A stretch of DNA of 64,000 nt from Gnetum montanum (lineage: Eukaryota > Streptophyta > Gnetopsida > Gnetales > Gnetaceae), in contig MNCI01009604.1 of assembly GCA_015680685.1 (NCBI GenBank), positions 622,603-686,602 of the forward strand. Direction: 5' to 3'. The notes under the pieces are model-generated. The model was not told where the DNA came from and did not search any database. It was given only the letters and a program-made list of their open reading frames with translations. Every line of letters starts with the position of its first letter. The stretch's first letter is position 1. This document shows positions 58,291-64,000 of this stretch, one piece after another. The translations under genes were made by a program, and so were the position numbers.

Positions 58291-61035
58291 ATGGCACCTA
58301 AAAAAAACATCCACAGGAAGGAGAACCCTCACAACCATAGGAGAAACGACCTAGAGTTGGAAGGGGTGAGTAGGAACAAGGCCAAGAACAACAAGAGGTG
58401 ACCCATGCAACCATATCTCTTTATGAAGAACATAAGGTGCAATCTGTTTAATAGATTCTAGAGGAAGAAGTGCCTACTGAACAATCCCAACAAGAAGAAG
58501 CACCTTGACCCATGCCAAGGCTTGAGGTCACTTTGACTTAAGCTTGCTTAGACATCATCAAGTCTCGAGAAATCCAAAGATTAATTCTTCAAGAGAAAAA
58601 CTTTAGGCCATTTTTGGAAAAAGCTCTAGAGGATGTCAAGAAACAATTGCAAACCTCTCCCATGTGGCCAATCATCACATCCAGTGGGGAATGGTACATG
58701 GAAGAAACCTATCTCTTCTAGAATAGCCAAAGGAGAGGGTTTGTTGTAAAAATCAAGGACATTCAAGTGTCCTACTCAGTAGAGACTATTGCATAGGCAT
58801 TGGGGTTGCCACATAATGGAACACAATTGGTAGAAATATCAAAAAAGGTAATTCTAAGGAAAAAAGGGAATGGACCTAGTGATGTTATAGGGTGGGCCGT
58901 AAGGAGTATGGTGCAATAACACCAGCAGAGTAGATTTATTTTAAGATTGCAACCTATCACCTCAATCCAATGGTGAGGCCAAGCAAGGTGACTACTTTCT
59001 CTACCCGAGCATGCACTACTCTAAGTGGAAAAATTCCTATTAACCTTCCATAGCTGATTTATTTGGAGATCTAAAAGCACTTCAAGGAGAATGAATGTGG
59101 AAGGAAGACCCTACCCTTTTCATGCCTTATTAGAGAACTTTGCAAAATGGCAGGCATTGTTTGCTATTCTAATGATACTCTCAGGAATACTCCCTTGGTC
59201 TCATGGGTGGAAATCATGAAGGATAAGATGCCAAAAACCACTCAAGAAAAGGAGCTACCACCACCACCATGCACTTAGGAGATAGCACCGAAGGCTTGTG
59301 TAGTCCTTGAGCATCTACATCAAATTTGAGAATAACTCTTAAGTGGATAAGAGCACAAGTAGGAATGAGTGGGATAGAACCATCTATATATCAAGTAGCA
59401 ATGAGTCACCATAATGAGGTGGCTTGAACAATTAGCTAGATGGAGATGGGTGGTTCCATTTTCTTTGTCCAAAGAATGTAGCTACCTTTGAGGTTATATC
59501 CCAGTGCTTAAGAGGTGACGGTGTCACTAGCAACATACTATTTATTCCAAGAAATCTCTAGGAATGTCACCACTTTCTCGATGCAGTTGGTGGAAGGTGA
59601 AGAGGTAACTATCTTAGTGATGTAACACCAAGGGTAGGAGATAGTGCTAGAAGTGGTAGCTAACTGTGTAGCTGAAGTACTAAATGAACCTACAATTCTT
59701 GTACCAAATGTTTCTACACTCCAAGATGTGCAGAAGTTTGCAGGCATAATCAGTAAAAAAATGAATGCAGCCTAACATGAACAGTTGCTAGGACAACTGG
59801 TAAGAACTGGGGAACTAACTCCGGACATATTTGATCTCTCAGAGAACATCATTGCAACCTAGTTAGAGCTACTGAATGCAAGGGGAAAATGCATCATTTT
59901 GGAGGGGCAACTAGAAGTGGCCCAAGAGCAAAATCAACACTTGGCTGCAAAGGTTGTTGAAGTTTGTGCCTAACTTGCAGAACAAGTAATCCTCGGCTCA
60001 ATAATGACAAGAGATGAATCTATCAAATAGCTTCAAAGAATAATTTCAAAAGGTTGAGGAGGAACTAGTAATGGCCATCTTCAAATAGTTCATGGTAGAA
60101 GCTAAAATGCACTCAATCAAAAAGGACTTGAATTAGATGCACCAAGAGAATGAAGCATTGACTATGCAAAATCATCACCTGTGAAATGTTGATGCTTAGA
60201 GAGATCAAATGTAAGAGTTCATTCATCAATAGCAAGAGTAGCTTTCCAAGGTAAATATTGAACTGAGGAAATTGGCCATGGAAAACTACAATCTATCAAT
60301 GAAGGAGATATGCACCTTGCAACAAAATTTTGCCACCAAAATCGCTGCCTGGAAGAATGAAGCTCTCAAATTTGAGAGAGTGAAAAATCACTATAGGGAC
60401 TAGGTTGGTTTGCAAAATGTAATTAATGAAAAAAAATCTATATGGAAAAGACAAAAGTGAATGAAGCCTTCCAACAACTCCAGCAAGAAAAAAAGATGTG
60501 GCAACCCATCCTTGATGGGATTGATGCCTATAATAAAGCAGAGATCCACTTGAAGGAGTTGCAAATAAAAGAAATGATAGACTATATGGAGTTGGTCAAT
60601 CTTCATCATGAAAACTTAGCAATGTTAACAACTAGAGGGGCATGGTTGGAATTGAAGAAATAAGTGGCTAGCTCATATCTACTATATAAGGCTAAGTTCA
60701 AACACCACAAGGACACCAAGAAAAAGCTTGAGACTGCTAATGTTGAACTCAAAGTTCTTAAAGGGTGATTCACAGATCAACGATCCATCGTTGAGGGCCT
60801 AGCTAGATGGATGAATGACTACCAAGAGCTAAAGAACATAGTGAGAGCATTCAACATTGAATGCAAAAAGTTTGCTGCTTGGTTCATCAATGTTAAAGAC
60901 ATGTTTCTAGCGATCCCATGTCCTTGGGATGTGCTTGTTCCAATCCACATTAGGGAAGCTGCATGGATGGTGCATGATCCTAGGAGTAAGGAGGAGAAAA
61001 TGAAATTACTGCTAAATGGTTTCTACCTCCTCTAA
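58291..61035 (+). pseudogene. TE-3 additional ORF: plant-transposon-protein-like domain plus coiled coils
   Basis: Starts MAPKKNIHRKENPHNH at an AG/ATG acceptor-like junction. The frame is broken by stops and shifts. An N-terminal globular part (about 58640-59280) reads VVKIKDIQVSYSVETIA, then ALGLPHNGTQL, then TTFSTRACTTLSGKIPINL and LPFSCLIRELCKMAGIVC. This pattern resembles the 'putative plant transposon protein' domain that often accompanies plant retrotransposon ORFs. The C-terminal part (59750-60660) is rich in Glu/Gln/Lys/Leu and looks coiled (NEAFQQLQQEKKMWQPILDG, IHLKELQIKEMIDYMEL). Its end at 60811-61035 is open (VRAFNIECKKFAAWFINVKD, PCPWDVLVPIHIREAAW). It occupies the slot where Athila elements carry an env-like ORF. 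I see no signal peptide or fusion-type membrane segment, so I do not call it an envelope gene. Confidence 0.65.
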
Positions 61036-61321
61036 AGTTGTAGCAGCAGTAGGACAACTACAACTGCCTCAACCACTGCTAGTATATGAAGCCGATGAAG
61101 GTTCTTTGGAGCCTTAGGAACCACCATCGCCTAGGACCATTTGATCTTCTCCAACAAGCTTCATATCATCAAGGAACATGTTGTCCAATTTTTGAAGAGT
61201 TGTGTCATGGTGTTCAATTTTGTGTCCTAAACACCATCATTTTTGTAATGTGTTGATCCATACACCCAGGAACTCCATTTTTTATCAAATTCAATCAATT
61301 ATTTTGTTAAAGAAAAGTTAA

Positions 61322-61391
61322 TGAATAATCCCATACCTTTCCAATTTTGTAAAAGAACACAAGGATGATTTTTCATTCAGTTGTGGGGTTA
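61322..61391 (+). other. TE-3 pre-LTR block with degenerate polypurine tract
   Basis: AATCCCATACCTTTCCAATT...TTTTCATTCAGTTGTGGGGTTA lies directly before the 3' LTR. It is the same 70-bp block found before the 3' LTRs of TE-1, TE-4 and TE-5. The only purine run is GGGG(G), short for a plus-strand primer. Confidence 0.6.
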
Positions 61392-62293
61392 TGATGAGTC
61401 ATCATTGATTGGATATGTCAACAAGGCCTTGTTGATGCAATTGATCGCATTGATGAGGCCTCGTCAACACATCTCACCTTGCATCAACAAGGCCCCATCG
61501 ATGTAGTGTCTATCGCCTATAAATACGCACCTACCAACCACATTTATGGTAATCTAGATTTTAGTAGTAGCAAAGCTTTAACATTTTTTCCATTGAAAAG
61601 TTAGGAATTTTTTCCTTGAGTTCCCACAATAGGAGTGATTCAGTTTATGGATCTTTATTTGAGCATTATTGTACCTAAGCACGATAGTGTGTGGTAATAA
61701 AGATGAGATTTTTAATAAATTGCAACACTTTGGATAGATTAGCTATTTTATTTATGTATTCAATGTATTCAATTATTTGTTAATTTTTCTCAATTATTTT
61801 GCAAATATTTTCTAGCAATTGAGTTAATGAGGTTATTAAGTTAGATAGATTAAATACATAAGTATGATTGCTTGAAGCGTAACACATATTCACTTGGTAA
61901 TCCCAGCAGCTTTATTTCTTGGTACGACCAGTAGCATAGCACTTGGTTGCCCAATAGTAGATACATGGGTTCAGGATGTATACAGAAAGTGGGAATAGAT
62001 ACTTATGTTAGGATTAGTTAAATAATTAATTTAGATTAGTTAATCAAATTACCTTTATCTACATTTGAGCACCAACTTATAAAACATAAAAAATTGAATG
62101 CCTCAGTTACACTTAACAATACCAACAAATGTCACAAGTGTAATTGGGAAGACAATGATTGACCTTAAGGCTAGATTTACTTCCTAAAGGGCTAGTGCAC
62201 TGAAAATGATGAAGTCCTTGGAATTCAACTGAATCGCATGTGAATACTTTGTGATTCATATGGCTGGGAATAGGGGTACCTCAACTCTCATCA
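61392..62293 (+). repeat. TE-3 3' LTR
   Basis: Starts TGATGAGTCATCATTGATTG and ends CTCATCA. The U3 has GCATTGATGAGGCCTCGTC and GCATCAACAAGGCCCCATCG dyads, with TATAAATA at 61518-61525. It is about as long as the 5' LTR and differs mostly by transitions. TATAG follows. Confidence 0.85.
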
Positions 62294-62296
62294 TAT

Positions 62297-63285
62297 AGCT
62301 TGCATATTTTGCTTTTAAGATAATTTGAATAATACTAGATTCATCATTAGTTGTAATTAATTTCTCAAGGATTAGAGAGAATAAATAATGGTTTTCTTTC
62401 TCTTTATCTAGAGATTCTCAAATATTTGTTCAAAATAGAGCTAACCTTTTTGATCAAATATACTTTGAATGTTGCAAGTGCACATTATTATAATATCCAT
62501 AGTTTGCATATTTTTTATTTACAAGATGTTTTAATCCATACTAGATTCATAGTTTGTTACAATTTATTTCTCAAGGATTAGAGAAAGAATAAATACTAAA
62601 TTTCTTTCCTTTTATTTTTGAGATTCTTGAAATTTTATTTGAGATGAAGTTAACGCCATTTTGCTAAGATAAGGCTAGGATGATGATGATGATGAATAAG
62701 TCGACCTTTTTGATTGAATGCACTTAGAATGTTACAAATTCATATCATTATATAGTTTATATCTTGCATATATTTTCTTTGTAATATGTTTTGAATCATA
62801 CTAGATTCATCATTGGTTACAATTAATTTCCCAAGAATTAGAGAGAGAATAAATAATGGTTTCTTTGTTTTTATCCTAATATTTTTTTAATTTTTGTTCA
62901 AGATGAAGTTGAATTTTTTAATTGAATGTACTCTAAATGTTGTAAGTGAATATCATTATACTATTCATTTCTTGAATATTTTTCTTTGGAAGATGTTTCG
63001 AATCATACTAGATTCATCATTAGTTGTAATTGATTTTTATAGAATTAGAAATAGTATGAATAATGGCTTTCTCTCTTTTTATCCAAAGACTCTTGAATTT
63101 TCATTTGAGATGAAGCCAACCTTTTTGATTGAATGTATTTCAAATGTTGCAAGCGCATATCATTATGTCTTCCATAGCTTGCATATTTTTTCTTTTCAAG
63201 ATAGTTTAGATCATAATAGATTCATTATTAATTACAACTAATTTTTCAATGATTTAAGATAGAATAAATAATGGTTTTTTCTAAG
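62297..63285 (+). repeat. Tandem repeat array, about 205 bp units
   Basis: About five units begin near 62297, 62497, 62752, 62965 and 63168. Each has TAGCTTGCATATTTT, then ATACTAGATTCATCATTAGT, then AGAGAGAATAAATAATGG and CCTTTTTGATTGAATG, with moderate divergence. The second unit is longer by about 50 bp and includes a (GAT)n tract near 62680-62695. The array starts a few bases after the TE-3 3' LTR. Open frames here have no recognised domain. Confidence 0.8.
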
Positions 63286-63727
63286 TACATCATAGCCCTA
63301 ACTAGGGTGTTAATTTAAGGGGTTCTTGTATGTGTGAGTGCTTGACATGTTTACAACAAAGCACCATCAAATCATGACCTTATTATAATTGAGAAAAAAA
63401 TTATGATCCAAAAAAATTAAGAGAAAGATATAAATTCAAGAAGTCATGTTGAAGTCGCACCCTATTCATAGCTAGAATAAAGGTTATAGTTCACTCATGG
63501 AAAGCTTAGACGACACTAGCATTGTACCATAGTAGTAGCTAGGATCACATTGATGTCATGTTAGTTTCAACATCATATTTTTATTCTAGCCATGTTAGGC
63601 TTGTAGTGACCTCACGACTTACTTTAAAAGGGAAACTACAAATTAGAACCCATTCATGATCATCTTGTAATCATTTTTATTTTTGGAAAATTTGTAGACT
63701 GCAACCTTCAAGTCTTGATTTGATAGT
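63286..63727. other. No recognised gene
   Basis: Non-coding AT-rich DNA between the tandem array and the TE-6 LTR. No polypurine or pre-LTR block precedes 63728, so TE-6 begins here rather than ends. Confidence 0.45.
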
Positions 63728-64000
63728 TGATGAGATGTGAATTTCACTGGCCGTGATATCGCATACGCGATATCACATCCGACGTGATATTGAATCCCTT
63801 GTGATATCGCGTACGCGATATCGTGTCGTTCCCTGCGATATCGCTTACGCGATATCATGATCTGCCACCAAATCTATAAATAAGAGGCGTCACTCCCCTC
63901 ATTTGAAATCATAGGCGTAAAGTAGTGAAGCTTTGGCGGATTGATCACCCCAGAGATAGAATATTTTCCATGTGCCTGCAGTAGGAGTCCCCCAAGTGAA
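63728..64000 (+). repeat. TE-6: 5' part of an Athila-like LTR, cut by the window edge
   Basis: Starts TGATGAG. It has the best-preserved GATATC palindromes (63753-63857), then TATAAATA at 63875-63882 and the family R start (AGAGGCGTCACTCCC; later CTGCAGTAGGAGTC). It is either the 5' LTR of an element continuing to the right or a solo LTR. Confidence 0.75.
63753..63882 (+). promoter_or_regulatory. TE-6 U3 with three GATATC palindromes and TATA box
   Basis: GATATCGCGTACGCGATATC (63803-63822) is a perfect 20-bp palindrome. GATATCGCATACGCGATATC (63755-63774) and GCGATATCGCTTACGCGATATC (63835-63856) are one-mismatch versions. They are spaced about 40-50 bp apart, and the last lies about 20 bp from the TATA box. 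Confidence 0.65.

Larger units (their letters stand above)
30952..62293 (+). mobile_element. TE-3: outer Athila-like LTR retrotransposon, split by TE-4 and TE-5
   Basis: LTRs 30952-31848 and 61392-62293. The internal region is gag (31995-32349, 40474-41350, 51318-52620), pol (52640-56211), 3' leader and additional ORF (58291-61035). Removing TE-4 and TE-5 restores continuity of gag at exact 5-bp target duplications. The TSD for TE-3 itself is TATAA (30947-30951) against TATAG (62294-62298), 4 of 5. It is the only element here with protease, RT, RNase H, integrase and an additional ORF all recognisable. Every ORF is broken by stops. It must be older than the two elements inside it. Confidence 0.85.

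Noticed and set aside
58291-61035. Additional ORF as an envelope gene
   Set aside because: The position fits, but no signal peptide, membrane anchor or glycoprotein-like pattern could be seen, while a plant-transposon-protein-like motif and coiled coils could.
62894-63241. 115-codon frame in the tandem array
   Set aside because: It follows the repeat periodicity (the same peptide string recurs) and has no domain; it is an artefact of the array.
63753-63857. Regularly spaced palindromic repeats as a CRISPR-like array
   Set aside because: The repeats are LTR U3 palindromes next to a TATA box in a plant retrotransposon; spacers are not unique captured sequences and no cas genes exist here.

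Overview
The window reads as nuclear DNA of a land plant with a large, repeat-rich genome. It holds one intron-containing GARP/GOLDEN2-like transcription factor gene at the left edge. The rest is mainly Athila-like Ty3/gypsy LTR retrotransposons, primed by a tRNA-Asp-type primer binding site, plus decayed LINEs. There are no bacterial features. The species cannot be fixed from the sequence.

Layout. 1-1060 (minus): three exons of a GLK-like MYB/GARP factor, running off the left edge. 1061-11690: upstream DNA, AT-rich non-coding sequence, scraps of one LINE family in both orientations and several small tandem duplications. 11690-24806: a ~1.2 kb direct repeat in two copies; the first is split by two LTR elements, TE-1 (plus, RT-RNase H-integrase deleted) and TE-2 (minus, gag-only). 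24840-25850: higher-complexity DNA sharing a block with the DNA upstream of the GLK-like gene. 26375-30905: LINE graveyard. 30952-62293: TE-3, an outer Athila-like element with TE-4 (32350-40468, TSD CCCCT) and TE-5 (41351-51312, TSD CCTGG) each inserted in its gag. 62297-63285: a ~205 bp tandem repeat. 63728-64000: the start of another LTR, TE-6.

How the parts fit. All LTRs begin TGATGAG-like and end CTCATCA-like, share the R/U5 region and carry a TATAAATA box. The U3 just upstream of the TATA box is a different palindrome-rich module in each subfamily. Gag, protease and RT lie in one reading frame in the best copies (gag-protease in TE-1; gag core through RT in TE-5). Integrase is followed by a long conserved non-coding leader that ends in an AG/ATG acceptor-like site. 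In TE-3 that site opens an additional ORF (plant-transposon-protein domain plus coiled coils), and a second U3-like promoter core lies upstream of it. TE-1, TE-4 and TE-5 keep the leader but have lost the ORF. No retrotransposon ORF here is intact. Many lesions are C-to-T or G-to-A transitions, as expected for methylated, silenced DNA.

The best candidates for something undescribed are the exchangeable palindromic U3 modules and the leader/acceptor/internal-promoter arrangement serving the downstream ORF.
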